Below, piece by piece: positions 18,936 through 31,307 of a stretch of DNA of 64,000 nt (its first letter is position 1; each line of letters opens with the position of its first letter). The DNA comes from Laccaria trichodermophora. Taxonomy: Eukaryota > Basidiomycota > Agaricomycetes > Agaricales > Hydnangiaceae. The notes below the pieces were generated by a model. It made no database searches. It had not been told where the DNA came from and saw only the letters and a list, made by a program, of their open reading frames with translations. The position numbers and the translations under genes are program-made. The DNA lies in assembly GCA_018417955.1 (NCBI GenBank), contig JACTVC010000025.1, forward strand, positions 248,001-312,000, written 5' to 3'.

Positions 18936-21112
18936 TCAAACGCCCTGAATCAACGCCAACGCAGCGCTCGACCGAGGTTCAATCACACATTTAAAAGGCA
19001 CCGTAAACCTGTTTATACGAAATTCCGTGAGTCAAAAAGCTCCGAGCCTGATATCAGATAAAGTAAATCGACTGACGATAACATTCCACCTGTAACCTCC
19101 TCCCTAAGCTTCACCTGGTTCCCCTTATCGTCAGTAGGTGGCTTGATATTGTAAACCGCTAGGACGTTGGATACAGCCACGTAGAGGGATGCATCAAGGA
19201 AATGTCTCCCTGGACATATTCTGTATTACCCCCAAAAATAAGAATAAAAACAAAGAATGAGGTCCAAAACCGAAACAAGAACAACAATAACTCACCGACG
19301 CCCAAACCCAAAAACAGCAGCTTCAGGACTCCGAACTGTAGCATCTAAATGGCCATTGGCATCTTTGAGGTTGAGGTATCGTTCAGGTTTGTACTTGAAT
19401 GGATCAACGAAGGCCTTCGGATCGTGCATTAGGGCCGTTATGGTAAAACTAGGATTTGCGAAAGCAAGTGTAAGGGAGATACCATATGTTTCCTATAACA
19501 AGTGTGCCCTTCGGGATGAAATAATACTCGTATTCGTCGTCTTCCGTAGACATATGGGTATACCTAAGTATTTAGAACATATCAACCTGGTGAGTTACCG
19601 GTAATATTCAAGGGTATACAGCTGACCAAATCATAAGCACTCACCAAGGGGGGTAATAGAATGCCACCGCAGAGTTTCCTTAACAATGGCATTAACATAA
19701 GGCAGCTTCGCTCGGTCACTAAAATCCGGAAGCCGATCTTGACCAACAACAGCGTCAATCTCCGCTTGCGCCTTGCGCTGTACGTCTAGATGCATTGCCA
19801 TCGCCAAGAAGAATGCTTGAACGGCAGCGACGCTCTTGAATAAATCAATTTAAGCACAAGTATTTCTGGCGGAAGCGTTATGCAATTATTGGGTGCTCAC
19901 CGTATCCGAGCCACCTTTCCCAGTTGCAGCACGTTACTTTCAGAAGGGAAAAGGGAAAAACATGCTGGACTTACCAGCGTACGCCACTGCTGTTACAGCT
20001 TTCGCCTGCGCCTCTGCTTCTGCCCGCTTTGGATCGCTTTCAACGGGTAAGTTTGATATTATAGATTGAAGTATGGATGGTCGAGCATTTCCCTCTTCCT
20101 TTATTGTAAAATAAACTCATGCATGAGCAAAGTGCCTCTACGGAGATTGCTATTACATACCAATTCCCTTTTAACCCTGTCATACGGCCTCTCTAGCGTT
20201 TCAGAAATTAATGCTCTCCACCTAGCTGCCTTTCTCTTGAATCCAGCACCAGGGAACCAACTGGGGACGTATTTCAATATGGGAAGTAGGTCGACCAAGA
20301 AGGCTCCTGGAACTCCGGCTTCAGAGACACCTTCAACGGCTTCCTTTGCGACTGATACGTAGGGATCGTTGTGTTCTAGAATGGCCATTCCGTAGGAGAT
20401 TTCCATGATGCTACCTGCAAAGTAGCTTTTCCATTGTTAGTTGCGGGATGTGGGGGTGTAAAGCAAGGCAGCGTACTGTCGGATGTGGTCCATGAAATTG
20501 TCGGGTGAAGCTAAGAGTCGACGGAGGAAAGTGTTGGCTGATTTGGCTTGGATGGGTTGGTATTTGGATACGATGTTGGGATGGAAGTGTTCATGAAATG
20601 CCTTGCGGTATCTCCGCCAAGTTGCGCCATACGGCATGAATACGAGTGCCCATCCAGTTCCCATTCTTAAAAAAATTGAATTTTATCATAAAATGCAGGC
20701 TTAAGTATTGGCTCAGATGCACGGGTAACATACAATTCGAGAAGCATGGGAAGCCTTTGGGTCCTGCTGGAATAATTGGATGATCTCTTTTCGAATAGAT
20801 CGTTTGTCCTCTTCAACGACCCCAAAATAAGAATCGGCTGGCCGAGGATTTCAAAGTAGACCATGTCCCCTGTTGCGTCTCAGCACTATTTGAGATTATA
20901 TGTAAGAGTCCTCACCGTATGATTGATGCCACCGCTCGTAAAATAACCACGCTTTCTCCTTAGGCATATCAAACAGGTTGCCTACAATTGGGTCCCGGAG
21001 GCAGAGGAAGCCGTTTCGGGTTCGATGCGGATTTCCGCGCAGATGCTGCCCAGAAACCCAACAGGGTCACGCCGCCGGCCAGGAGGTAGAGTTGCGATGT
21101 AGTCAGATCCAT
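18936..21112 (-). pseudogene. Cytochrome P450, copy A (broken)
   Basis: This copy has the same eleven-exon layout as copy B. It starts at ATG 21112 ([11 protein letters not shown], membrane anchor) and ends at TGA 18936-18938. Seen: the proline-rich hinge LPLPPGP, I-helix remnant GGSDT on a 14-nt micro-exon, KETLRW (ExxR), and the haem motif FGFGRRICPG. Lesions: (1) after LPPGP about 11 bp are missing at 20990/20991 relative to copies B and C, leaving a frame that reads into a stop; (2) one G is missing from a GGGG run at about 19556, between the exon start and HMSTEDDEY; (3) the acceptor before ALMHDP is altered by a deletion at about 19435. So the copy should not make a P450. It lies closest to TPI. 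Confidence 0.88.
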
Positions 21113-21669
21113 GGGGGATCAGTGATGCGCAGAGTGGTTACTTAGACATTCATCTGGTGTAACCTCTGTGCTTATAATTAGTACGTGGGAGCAATGAAAC
21201 CGCAGTGCAACTTGAAGGGAGGGGCGTCCTCAAGGCGGCCTAACTCCATTCGAGATTCCGAGTCAGGTCCAGGGAATACGTCGTAAAGCCATTCGAGGTT
21301 CCGAGTCGGGTGAATGTGATTTGTCCTACCAAAAGAGAAAAGTCAGTTCGAATTTCCCGGCAAAAGTTTGAGAGGAGGACTGGAGGCGGTGAGTCGCCTC
21401 TGCGGTGCAGTCCACGCGGCGTCGCGTGCAGCAGTGCCAGCGTTGACAAAGCGTTGAGCTCTATATCTGACAATGCAAGGTCAATAATTGACGTCGGAAG
21501 CAGTTAAAGAAATGAGCCAAGGTCGGGTTCAAACAATATTGATAGATCTGTGATAGAGTAGCTTGATAGTGTCGATGGCAAAAGCTTCGAAAGCACTCAC
21601 GGCGTTGGCGAGGCCAGTACCGTGGGAACGCGGATGGGATATGTATGCCAAGGTATTATTCTACTCGAG
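21113..21669. other. P450-A upstream region
   Basis: This is the promoter side of copy A. Sequence at 21240-21500 (GAGATTCCGAGTC, AGGACTGGAGG) recurs upstream of copy C (27330-27560) and, inverted, near 24180-24330. It is therefore part of the duplicated unit rather than a separate gene. Confidence 0.5.
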
Positions 21670-21740
21670 CTCATTCTCACCGAGCAACTCTCACAGAGAT
21701 CAACGCTATTTGTCTCAAACCTCCCCTACAGGCTACACAG
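21670..21740 (+). pseudogene. Fragment of NOP4 (intron 1 / exon 2 start)
   Basis: The sequence AGATCAACGCTATTTGTCTC followed by AAACCTCCCCTACA closely matches the start of NOP4 exon 2 at 32737-32772 (encoding STLFVSNLPY). The preceding CATTCTCACC...CAACTCTCACAG resembles the end of NOP4 intron 1. It sits between P450 copies A and B in the same orientation as the real NOP4 and is too short to act. It reads as a scar of the duplication that produced the cluster. Confidence 0.7.
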
Positions 21741-21780
21741 CAACAAAAAGAAAAAAAGAAAAAATTGTGTCCCCTTAGTA

Positions 21781-23951
21781 TCAAACACCCCGAATCAACG
21801 CCAACGCAACGCTTGACCGAGGTTCAATCACACATTTGAAAGGCACCATATACCTAAAATTCCATCTATCAGGAAGCAACGCCGACGCCGACCTCAAAGA
21901 AGTAAATCAACTGACGATAAAACCCCATTGGTAACCTCCTCCCTAAGCTTTACCTCGTTCCCCTCTTCGTCGGTTGGTGCCTTGATATTGTAAACTGCCA
22001 GGACGTTGGATACAGCCACGTAAAGGGATGTATCAGCGAGGTGTCTGCCTGGACATACTCTGAATTCCCCCGCACAAATAAATTAAAAAAGTAAAAAAAA
22101 GGCGATGAGGTTCCGGAACCAAGTTCTGACAACAACTCACCGACGCCCAAACCCAAAAGCAGCAGCCCCAGGTCTCCGAATCGTATCGTCCAAACGGCCA
22201 CTGACATCTTTGAGGTTGAGGTATCGTTCAGGATTGTATTTGAGTGGATCCACGAAGGCGTTTGGATCGTGCAGTATGGTCCTAATCGTAAGTGATGGTG
22301 AAACTAGGATTTGCGGGAACAGCGTAGGGTACCGACCATACATTTCCCATGACAATTGTACCCTTCGGGATGAAATAACCGTCGTATTCATCGTCTTCCG
22401 TCGACATATGGGGCACACCTAAGTATTTGGAATATTTCCACCGAGTTTCCGGTTATATTCAAGGATCTAATCACAGGTACTCACCCTTGGGAAAAATAGG
22501 ATGCCAACGCAGAGTTTCCCGAACAATAGCATTGATATAAGGCAACTTCGCTTGGTCATCAAAATTCGGAAGGCGATCTTGACCAACAACAGCGTCAATC
22601 TCCGCCTGCGCCTTGCGCTGTACGTCTGGATGCATTGCCATCGCTAAGAAGAATGCTTGAACGACGGCGATGATCTTGAATAAATGAGTAAGTACGAAGC
22701 ATCATGCAATTATTAGGCGCTGACCGTATCCGAGCCTCCTTTCCCAATTGCAACACATTAATTTCGCCAGGCGAAGAAACCAGAAAAAAACAGCCGTAAC
22801 TTACCACCGTACGCCGCTGCTGTTACGGCTTTTGCCATCTTCTCTGCTTCCGCCCGCTTTGGATCGCTTTCGTTTGGTAGTTTCGATATCATTGATTGAA
22901 GTATGGATGGTCGTGCATTTCCCGCTTCCTAATTGTAAATAAACCCATGCATGAGCAAAGTGCCTCTACGGAGAAGAAGAGAGAATGTATCGACCAATTC
23001 CCTTTTAACCCTGGGATACGGCCTCTCTAGCATTTCATAAAGACACGCCCTCCACCTAGCTGCCTTTCTCTTAAATTTAGCACCGGGGAACCATCTGGGG
23101 ACGTATTTCAATATGGGAAGTAGGTCGACCAAGAAGGCTCCTGGACCGGCTTCAGCGATACCTTCCATGGCTTCCTTGGCGATTGATATGTAGGGATCAT
23201 TGTCTTCTAGAACGGTGATTCCGTAGCAGATTTCCATGATGCTGCCTGCAAAGTAGCTTTCCCGTTGTTAGTTGCGGGATATGGGTGTATGGGAAATCAG
23301 CGTACTGTCGGATATGGTCCATGAAATCGTCAGGTGAAGCTAAGAGTCGACGCAGGAACATTTTGGCTGCTTCGGCTTGGATGGGTTGGTATTTGTGAAC
23401 AACATTGGGATGGAAGTGTTCGTGGAATGCCTTGCGGTGTCTCCTCCAAGTTGCTCCGTATGGCATGAACGCAAATGACCATCCAGCTCCCATTCTTTCA
23501 ATTTTAAATTTTGTCGTCATAAATGAAGGCTTGAGGAATGGCTCGGATGCACAGGTTACTTACAAATCGAGAAGCATGGGAAGCTTTTGAACCCTGCTGG
23601 AATAATTGGATGATCGTTTCTCAAATAGATCGTTCGTCCTCTTTAACGACCCCAAGATGAGAATTGGCTGGCCGAGGATTTCATAGTAGACCATGTCCCC
23701 TGTTACGTTTCAGTCATTATCTGGAATTATATGTAGGAGCCCTCACCATACGATTGAAACCACTGGTCATGAAGTAACCACATTTTCTCCTTAGGCATGT
23801 CGAACAGGTTACCTACAACTGGATATCCCTTAGGTCCAGGAGGCAGTGGAAGTCGATTTGGGTTCGATCGCGATTTCCGCGCAGATGTTGCCCAGAGACC
23901 CAAGAGGGTCGCGCCAGCCAAGAGGTAGAGTTGCGATGTGGTCACATCCAT
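21781..23951 (-). CDS. Cytochrome P450 monooxygenase, copy B (intact)
   Basis: Eleven exons run from ATG 23951 to TGA 21781-21783, all joining in frame by eye. The protein begins with an ER membrane anchor ([17 protein letters not shown]), a basic stretch and the hinge [15 protein letters not shown]. Further on come [28 protein letters not shown] (C helix), EICYGITVL, an I-helix segment partly on a 14-nt micro-exon (GGSDT, 22725-22738), RETLRW (ExxR), ERYLNLKD (PERF-like) and the haem-binding [13 protein letters not shown]. Known for the family: haem-thiolate oxygenases that use a reductase partner at the ER. The clan resembles the basidiomycete P450s often auto-annotated as O-methylsterigmatocystin oxidoreductase-like; the substrate is unknown. 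One codon is missing in AEAGPGAFL relative to copies A and C, without a frame change. The last intron uses GTCAGT as donor. Confidence 0.92.
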
Positions 23952-24714
23952 GGGAGATCAGTGAACCGCAGGGCGGTTAGATGTTCATCTTGTTATATAA
24001 ACCAGTAATACGTGGGAAGGGTGAACCGCCAATGCCCTCGTTTCGTCATCACTATCCTCGGGCAAGGCAATGATAGTCCGAACATTTCTACGACCGCCTC
24101 TGACGTTCAATTGTTATTATTATTACTATGAACTCGCAACTTCAGAAATAGGGCTCACCTCTACACGATGGACTCCATCTCAAAGTTAACGCCTCCAGTC
24201 CCCCTCCCAAACTTTCGCCTGGGAAAGCCGGAAATAATATTAACATAATTTAGCTGACCTTTCTCTTCTGGTAGGACAGATGAGGTTCCCCCGACTCGGA
24301 GTCTCGAATGGATTTAGGGTGTCCCAGCTCTGAGTTGGCTCTAGTTAAGTTGTCAGCTGTACTCGCCGGCGTGGCGAGGCGGCTGGCGTGAGAGCCTGGC
24401 GAATGGTGGCAAGGCTGGCGAGACGAAAAAGCCGGATACTTCAGTAACTAGGTTGTTCACAACAAAAAGAAACAGTATCATAAGCTCTGGTTGACCTGTA
24501 AAAATCGAATTAACCCATGTTTCAAGAAATTTCAATAGAGCTCCACAAGCCTAGCATCAAGAATGAATACTGGACAGTGCGACACCCCCCGAGTGCAACT
24601 CAGAACCTCACAGACGAAGCTTTGATCAATTGGAACGCCGAGAACTGTGAGCCATGGTGAGGCGAGATGGCGAAGTTTCGCCGACAACCGTCCGTGACCG
24701 TGACACTAATACAG
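23952..24714. repeat. P450-B upstream region with an inverted copy of the P450-C 5' flank
   Basis: About 24160-24330 holds CCTCCCAAACTTTCGCCTGG and, further on, CCGACTCGGAGTCTCGAATGG. These are the reverse complement of sequence at about 27335-27445 upstream of copy C. So a piece of the shared P450 5' flank is inverted here. The remainder, including the GGCTGGCG-rich stretch at 24360-24430, has no recognisable gene. Confidence 0.5.
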
Positions 24715-24775
24715 CACCAAATGCCTCCGAAGAAAATGCCCACAAACACAAAAACTCTAATCGCATACGACCAAC
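24715..24775 (+). other. Weak copy of the NOP4 5'-flank
   Basis: The segment with ACAAACACAAAAACTCTAAT and the preceding AAATGCCTCCGAAGAAAA matches 28230-28280, and more weakly the NOP4 5' leader at 32545-32580. It lies between copies B and C, at the position expected if each duplicated unit ended in NOP4 5' sequence. Confidence 0.45.
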
Positions 24776-25000
24776 TAAGAAATCGTTGAGGACGGTAATC
24801 AACAGCGAACTCCTATAAAAAGTTTTTTATTCCTCTCATACCAAAGCCTATCACCAGTCTATGCCCTCCAAAAATAATATAACATCAAATCAAATTTGAG
24901 TCCATAATCTCAAAGTGAAATACTTATATGAACATGGCAAATCCAAACGCAACGCATAAGTAGCACAGAAATGCCAAAAAAAAACCAATGCGTCCCCCTA

Positions 25001-27211
25001 TCAAACACCTTGAATCAACGCCAACGCTACACTCGACCGAGGTTCAATCACACATTTAAAAGGAACCATAAACCTGTTCATACAAAATTCTGTTAGTCAA
25101 AAAGCAACTCCAGGTCTGATCTCAAATAAAACAAATCAACTGACGATAACAGCCCGCCCGTAACCTCCTCCCTAAGTTTTACCTCATTCCCCTCATCGTC
25201 GGTTGGCGGCTTGATATTGTAGACTGCCAGGACATTGGATACAACCACGTAGAGGGATCCATCGACGAGATGTCTCCCTGGACATATGCTATATTCCCCC
25301 CAAAAAATAAAAACAAAACAAAGAAAGGCGACGAGGTTCCGAAATCAAGTTCTTAATGAGACAACCACAACGACAACTCACCGACGCCCAAACCCAAAAA
25401 CAGCAGTGCCGGGACTCCGGACTGTATTATCCAAACGACCATTAGCATCTTTGAGGTATCGTTCAGGTTCGTATTTGAACGGATTCACGAAGGCGTTTGG
25501 ATCGTGCATTAGGGCCCTGACAAGTAGCAAGGAGTAAGTAATGGTAAAACTCTGAGATTTGCAGGAACAAGGGTAGGGCACATACCATATGTTTCCTACA
25601 ACAAGCGTACCCTTTGGGATGAAATAACCGTCGTATTCGTCGTCTTCCATAGACATATGGGGTATACCTAAGTATTTTGGTGAATTGTCGGTAATATTCA
25701 AGGATTGAAGGCTGACAAAATCATGGCAACCACTCACCCAGGGGAGAAATAGAATGCCATCGCAGGGTTTCCTTAACAATAGCATTAACATAAGGCAACT
25801 TCGCTCGGTCACTAAAATCCGGAAGCCGATCTTGACCAATGACAGTGTCAATCTCCGCTTGTGCCTTGCGCTGTATGTCTGGATGCATCGCCATCACTAA
25901 GAAGAACGCTTGAAGGGCAGCGAGGGTCTTAAATAAATATGCGTAAGTACAGGGATTTTTTTGGGGAAGTGTTATGCAATCATTAGGCACTCACCGTATC
26001 GGAGCCGCCTTTTCCAAAGGCAACACATTAATTTTAAGGGGCGAAGGTGAAAGAATGGCGTGACTTACCACCGTACGCCGCTGCTGTTACAGCTTTCGCC
26101 GTCATCTCTGCATCAGCCCGCTTTGGATCGCTTTCGTCCGGTAATTTTGATATCATCGATTGAAGCATGGATGGTCTTGCATTTCCCGCCTTCTTGATTG
26201 TAGAATGAACTCATGTATGAGCAAAGCACCTCTACGGAGAAGAAGAAGACTTAGATGCTCACCAAATCCCTTTGAACCCTGCGATACGGCCTCTCCAGCA
26301 TTTCATAAATAAACGCCCTCCACCTAGCCGCCTTTTTCTTAAATCCAGCACCGGGGAGCCAACTGGGGATGTATTTTAATACGGGAAAGAGGTCGACGAA
26401 GAAGGCCCCTGGGATTCCGGCTTCAGAGACACCTTCAACAGCTTCCTTGGCGATTGATACGTAGGGATCGTTATGTTCCAGAACGGCGATTCCGTAGCAG
26501 ATTTCCATGATGCTGGCTGCAAAGTAGCTTTTCAGTTGTTAGTCGCGGAATATGGTATATGACAAAGTAGCGTACTGTCGCATATGTTCCATGAAATCGT
26601 CGGGTGAAGCTAAGAGTCGACGGAGGAATGTTTTGGCTGCTTCGGCTTGGATGGGTTGGTATTTGGATACGATGTTGGAATGGAAGTGTTCGTGGAATGC
26701 TTTGCGGTGACTCCTCCAAGTTGCTCCATACGGCAAGAATGCGAGAGCCCATCCAGCTCCCATTCTTTCAATTTTGAAATAACTGAAGGCTTGGGTATTG
26801 GCTCAGATGCATGGATAACTTACAAATCAAGAAGCATGGGAAGCTTTTGAGTCCTGCTGGAGTAATTGGATGATCGTTTTTCGAAGAGATCATTTGTCCT
26901 CTTCAACGAGCCCAATATGAGAATTGGCTGGCCGAGGATTTCATAGTAGACCATGTCCCCTGCTACGTCTCAGTCGCTGTTTGATATCATATGGAGGAGC
27001 CCTTACCGTATGATTGATGCCACCGGTCATAAAGTAACCACCATTTCTCCTTAGGCATATCAAACAAGTTGCCTACAACTGGGTATCCCTTGGGTCCCGG
27101 AGGCAGTGGAAGTCCATTTGGGTTCGATCGCGATTTCCGCACAGATGTTGTCCAGAGACCCAAGAGAGTCATGCCAGCCAAGAGGTAGAGTTGCGATGTC
27201 GTCAAATCCAT
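25001..27211 (-). CDS. Cytochrome P450 monooxygenase, copy C (intact)
   Basis: It runs from ATG 27211 ([17 protein letters not shown], membrane anchor) to TGA 25001-25003, with the same eleven-exon plan as copy B. All joins I checked keep the frame. Motifs: [46 protein letters not shown] micro-exon, [28 protein letters not shown] and haem loop FGFGRRICPGRHL. The PERF region lacks the two residues NL seen in copies A and B. The coding sequence is very close to copies A and B, so these are recent tandem duplicates. It is probably an ER-bound monooxygenase; nearby genes give no clue to the pathway. Confidence 0.92.
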
Positions 27212-28227
27212 GGGAGATCAGTGAAGCGCACAGCGATCAGACATTCATCTGGTGTAACCTCTCCATTTATAATTAGTACGTGGGAACGGTGAAACCGCAA
27301 TGCAGCTTGACAACTTAGGAAGGGGCGTCCTAAATCCATTCGAGATTCCGAGTCGGGGAAATTTTACCAGAAGAGAATGGCCAGCTCGAGAATGTTAATA
27401 TTACTTTTGGAGACTTTCTCAGGCGAAACTTGAAGTCTGGGGGAGAGGACTGGAGGACGTTCTCCCTTGCAAGTCCATCGAGCTCCGATGCGAAGTCATA
27501 ATGATAATAATTGACAGCTAACTGCAAGCTACTGCATAACTGTAAACCGTTGTCAAATTTTCCTGTCCGCATAATAGATACAGAAATCCCACCTTTATGT
27601 CATAGTGGGGCGCGCCTTGGAGCAGCTTCCCCGTGAATTTGCTATCTATGTAAGTTCGCGAGCAATGCCTGTGGAGCTAGCAATCAAAAGCAGCTTTTGC
27701 CACCCAGAGCCTTCTAAGCTGAAAGTCGCTGTTTAGGGTTCAAACAAGGGCGCTACAAAGAAATTTCGGAGTGGTCTACGATTGTTCAGTTACCTGTCCC
27801 ATGTGAACGTTTGGGAGCGGGACTGGAAGCCGTTCATCTTTGCGAGTCCATCGTGGAGCTGCCAGTGTTGAGCTGTATTTCTGAAGGTGTGATCAAAATA
27901 ATCGTTGGCAGCTAACTGCACCACTGTAGACCGTTGTCAGAATTTCCTTTGTACGCACAATGGATACAGAAATTCCACCTCTGTCATATTACGACGTAGT
28001 GCGACGTGTCTTGGAGCAGCCGCTTCCCTGACATGTGAGTTCAATGTGGTTTCAACTTTATGATGTGATTCGCGACTCGTGCAAGCAACCCGTGTGGAGT
28101 GATCAATATCAACTTTTTTGCCACTCGAAGCCTTCTACGCCTAAAATGGGGCGCCCAAAAGAGATTTCGGAGGTCGAACGTCGAGGTGGTCGCAAGGTGG
28201 TCCTTGAGGTGGTCGGAGAAATCTGAG
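27212..28227. repeat. P450-C upstream region, internally duplicated
   Basis: Two imperfect copies of an approximately 300-bp segment lie head to tail, about 27430-27725 and 27800-28140. Shared stretches are GACTGGA followed by CGTTC, GACAGCTAACTGCA / GGCAGCTAACTGCA, GTAAACCGTTGTCA / GTAGACCGTTGTCA, GATACAGAAAT and TTGGAGCAGC. The first copy also matches the flank of copy A. No gene is apparent. Confidence 0.55.
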
Positions 28228-28344
28228 ATGGTTTGCAAATGCCTGGGCCGAAGAAAACAATCACAAACACAAAAAACTCTGACCGTCGCCTTCAACTCGC
28301 CTTGCTCAACGCAACGACAAAAAACGTCGACAGCGCTAGGAAAA
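28228..28344 (+). pseudogene. Duplicated 5' end of NOP4 with the start codon changed
   Basis: ACAAACACAAAAAACTCTGA, CCGTCGCCTTCAACTCG, then CGTCGACAGCGCTAGGAAAA matches the NOP4 leader and first codons at 32552-32640. The NOP4 ATG appears here as ACG, so the first codons (STALGK) are kept but not the start. It stops abruptly and runs into a GMC oxidoreductase fragment. It lies upstream of P450 copy C, as the other NOP4 pieces lie upstream of copies A and B. Confidence 0.75.
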
Positions 28345-28580
28345 CGACCTCAGATTCCTCTCCCCTCTGGGGTTGGTGCGAGAGACGAGCTAGAGGCCCC
28401 CGGAATTCCTGTCGCTGTTGAGAACCAGTCCGTAGGAAAGAACCTCTCCGATCGCGTTCTCGTTCCCAACGTCTTCTGTGTAAAGGACGGTGAGAGCCTA
28501 GACGCGCTTTTCCGGGATCCCACTTTGTTCTAGACGAATGGATGGAGACTAAACGGGGTGTCCTTGCGAGCAGCATGCTG
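28345..28580 (+). pseudogene. GMC oxidoreductase internal fragment
   Basis: The plus strand encodes SGVGARDELEAPGIPV, then VENQSVGKNLSDRVLVPNVF, then DGESLDALFRDPTLF. These are characteristic of the middle of GMC-family flavoenzymes (aryl-alcohol oxidase and relatives), where 'SGVGPR..L...GI.V' and 'VG.NLSDH' are landmarks. After DPTLF the frame shifts by one base and continues as DEWMETKRGVLASSMLNHMGF before a stop. No FAD-binding N-terminus or catalytic His C-terminus is present, so this is a relic. It is joined directly to the duplicated NOP4 5' tip. Confidence 0.72.
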
Positions 28581-29239
28581 AATCACATGGGATTTTAGGC
28601 TTTCATCGACGTCGAGGATCTTCTCCACCACGTCTGATCCCGCCTCGGAACTGCAAGAGTCGATGTGAAGCAGTTCACAAACTGCAGAAGCATGGTGGCG
28701 GTTGTTGCAGTAAGGCGTCCGTAGATGTTTACCGATAAGACAGGAAACTCAAAAATATTGGTCCCGGCATACTTACACGATATATACGTCTCATCACTAC
28801 TTATCTCACTCTTTTCACATTGGGGATGCACAAAATGTAACCTGTAATAGCAAGGATAGGTTTTATAGGGGGAAGGGTGAGGTCGCGAGCCATGCCTATG
28901 ACGAAGTTAATTGGCTCAAAAGTAGATGCACTTGATGATTATGGCGCCTCCCGCAGATCTTTCACGGTACCAATCTAATGAAAGGAAATTCTGATAGGGG
29001 CGGAGTCCAGTGTGAGGCTCGTAAAATTGCATTTCTCCATCTCGTCGGTCAGTCAATCATGGAAACTGGTAAAACATCGACAAGAAGCTGGCTAGTTTGT
29101 TATGTTATGTTACAGTTTAAATAAACCCGAACCAAAATTACATGGATTGCGAACGCTACCGTCACGGCAAGCATGAAGTCATTTAGACAGCAGTTGAGAG
29201 AGAGGAACTCGACTGGCGAAAAGGGCATATTTATCTTAC
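28581..29239. other. Intergenic region
   Basis: This is the 3' flank of P450 copy D. I see no further gene; part of it may be decayed GMC gene sequence, but I cannot align it. Confidence 0.3.
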
Positions 29240-31307
29240 TCAATCACTGAGGCCTCGAATCAGAAATTCAGCAGCTTTGGAGCGTGGCTCGATTGTGCAG
29301 TTGAAAGGTAGGGGATATCTGTAAGGGAATGAATGGATACTCGTAGACTTCATAGAAAGGACACATACGACAGAAGCCCGCTTGTGTAATTGGCCTCAAG
29401 TTGTTTAGGCTTTCCGAGTTCATCCACAGGGGCATTGACATTGTATACCGCCAAGACGGACGAGACGATGGATTATCGCTCAAGTACCTGCCAGGACACA
29501 TCCTAGACTCGGAGTCCAGCTATAAAATGGCTCATTTCGATGCTATTTTCTCACTCACCTGCTGCCATACCCGAAAGCCGCGACTACTGGATCCCTGACG
29601 CCTGGGTCTATTTGACCGTCTTTGAGATAGCGCTCCGGCCTGAATTCTTCGGGGGCCTCGAATACTTCGGGATCGTGCAAAATTGACCTATACACAACTG
29701 TTTTACACTTCAAAGTTTTTTCACATATGCGAAAAACGTTACCATGCAGCTCCCATGACGGCAGTACCTTTCGGAATAAAATACCCATCATACTCATCAT
29801 CCTCAGTAGCCATGTGCGCAAAACCTGCCATAAGTAAATAGCCGTAGGAGGACATTGAGAAATCTCTTACCAAGGGGAAGAACTAATTTCCAACGCATCG
29901 TTTCCTTAACTACTGCGTTTACGTATGGCAGATAAGGGCGGTCGTTAAAGTCAGGAAGGCGATTCATTCCGACGACTGTATCGATTTCCGCCTGTGCCTT
30001 TCGCAAGACTTCCGGATACATCGCCATGGCCAAAAAAAAAGTTTGAGCGGTTGAAACCGTCTATGTAATTAAAAGTGAATCGCGTCAAAAGAAATTTTGG
30101 AGAAAATATGACGAACAGTATCGGCTCCAGCTATCGTACGTCCAAGTGATTAAACAAAATCAGTTCAAACAAAAAAATATGATTGCTCACCAAGGTATGC
30201 TATCGCAGCGGTATTTCGAGAGATAGGATCTTCCTCCACTTGAAATTTCTGCAACAAAGACGTCAGAACGCAAGGTATCGCCGTTCCCTCCGCCTAAAAA
30301 TACGATGTTTAAGTTGTCCGATTAGCAAGTTATATGGAACTAAGAGCTTACCATTTTTGTCTGTACAATTTTAAAGGGTTGATTGGCCACTTCAGCATGT
30401 ATGGCGGCATGGTGAGCAGCCTTCCGCTTGAAACCAGCACCCGGAAACCAGCTTGGCACATATTTCAAGAATGGGAGAAGATCCACCAAGAAAGTCCCCG
30501 GCATGCCAGCCTCGGCGGCCCCTTGCAGGGCCTCCTCAACCAAAGTGATATAGGGGTCATCAGATTCCAAGACTGGTAGGCCATACGTGACACTCATAAT
30601 AGTCGACGCAAAAGTGCTGAAAGGTCGACATTGGTCAGGCTATCAAATAGCAATGATGACTGCTTACTGTCGGATGTGATGCATAAAATTTTGCGGAGTC
30701 GTGAGAAGCCGATGGAGTAAGGCTTGAGTTTCTTTCACCTGGATCGGTAGATAGTTATAGACAGAGTTCGCGTGAAAATGTTCGTGAAAGGCACGGCGGT
30801 GCCTTCGCCACATAGTCCCGTAAGGTATATTTGGCATATAGTTACGCCAACCCATTCTATGTAGCAATTTAGCCTGCTCGGAAGAAAATAACATTTGGGC
30901 TGAGGGACAACGTACAGCCTCATCATAGGCATGATTAGTCTGTCGGATTAATTTGACGATCTCTTGTCTAATATATCCTTTGTTCTTTTCAAGGATCCCA
31001 AAACCAGAAATGGTTGGCCGAGAACCTCAAAGTATACCATATCGCCTGGTAGATTAATTAGTAACAAGCCTCGAATATTAACCCTGGGCACACCATATTT
31101 CTTGAACATTTTATCGTAAGCCAGCCACGGTTTATCGCTCATTGACGGCACTTCTAACATGGCCCCTAGAATGGGGAGTCCCTTGGGACCTGGGGGACGG
31201 GGAAGGCGGTTTGGATTTGGCTTCTTCACGCCGATATGCTTCAAGCTCCATAGACCAAACAGCAAGCCTGCGACAGTGAGGTATGGATGAAACTGGAGCG
31301 TCTCCAT
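29240..31307 (-). pseudogene. Cytochrome P450, copy D (divergent, broken)
   Basis: This is a more distant member of the same P450 family. It starts at Met 31307 (METLQFHPYLTVAGLLFGLW, membrane anchor) and ends at TGA 29240-29242. Motifs: LPRPPGPKGLPILG, DMVYFEVLGQPFLVLGS, HRRAFHEHFH, VKETMRW (ExxR), and FGYGSR followed by MCPGRY (haem Cys kept). Lesions: the conserved NYS after KRSSN reads N-stop-S (TAA at 30950-30948). Also, about 10 bp are missing just after the haem loop at 29450-29490 relative to copy B, so VLAVYNVNAPVDE lies in another frame. An earlier in-frame Met at 31406 exists but adds sequence absent from the paralogues. So it is probably a pseudogene, though older than copy A. Confidence 0.85.
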
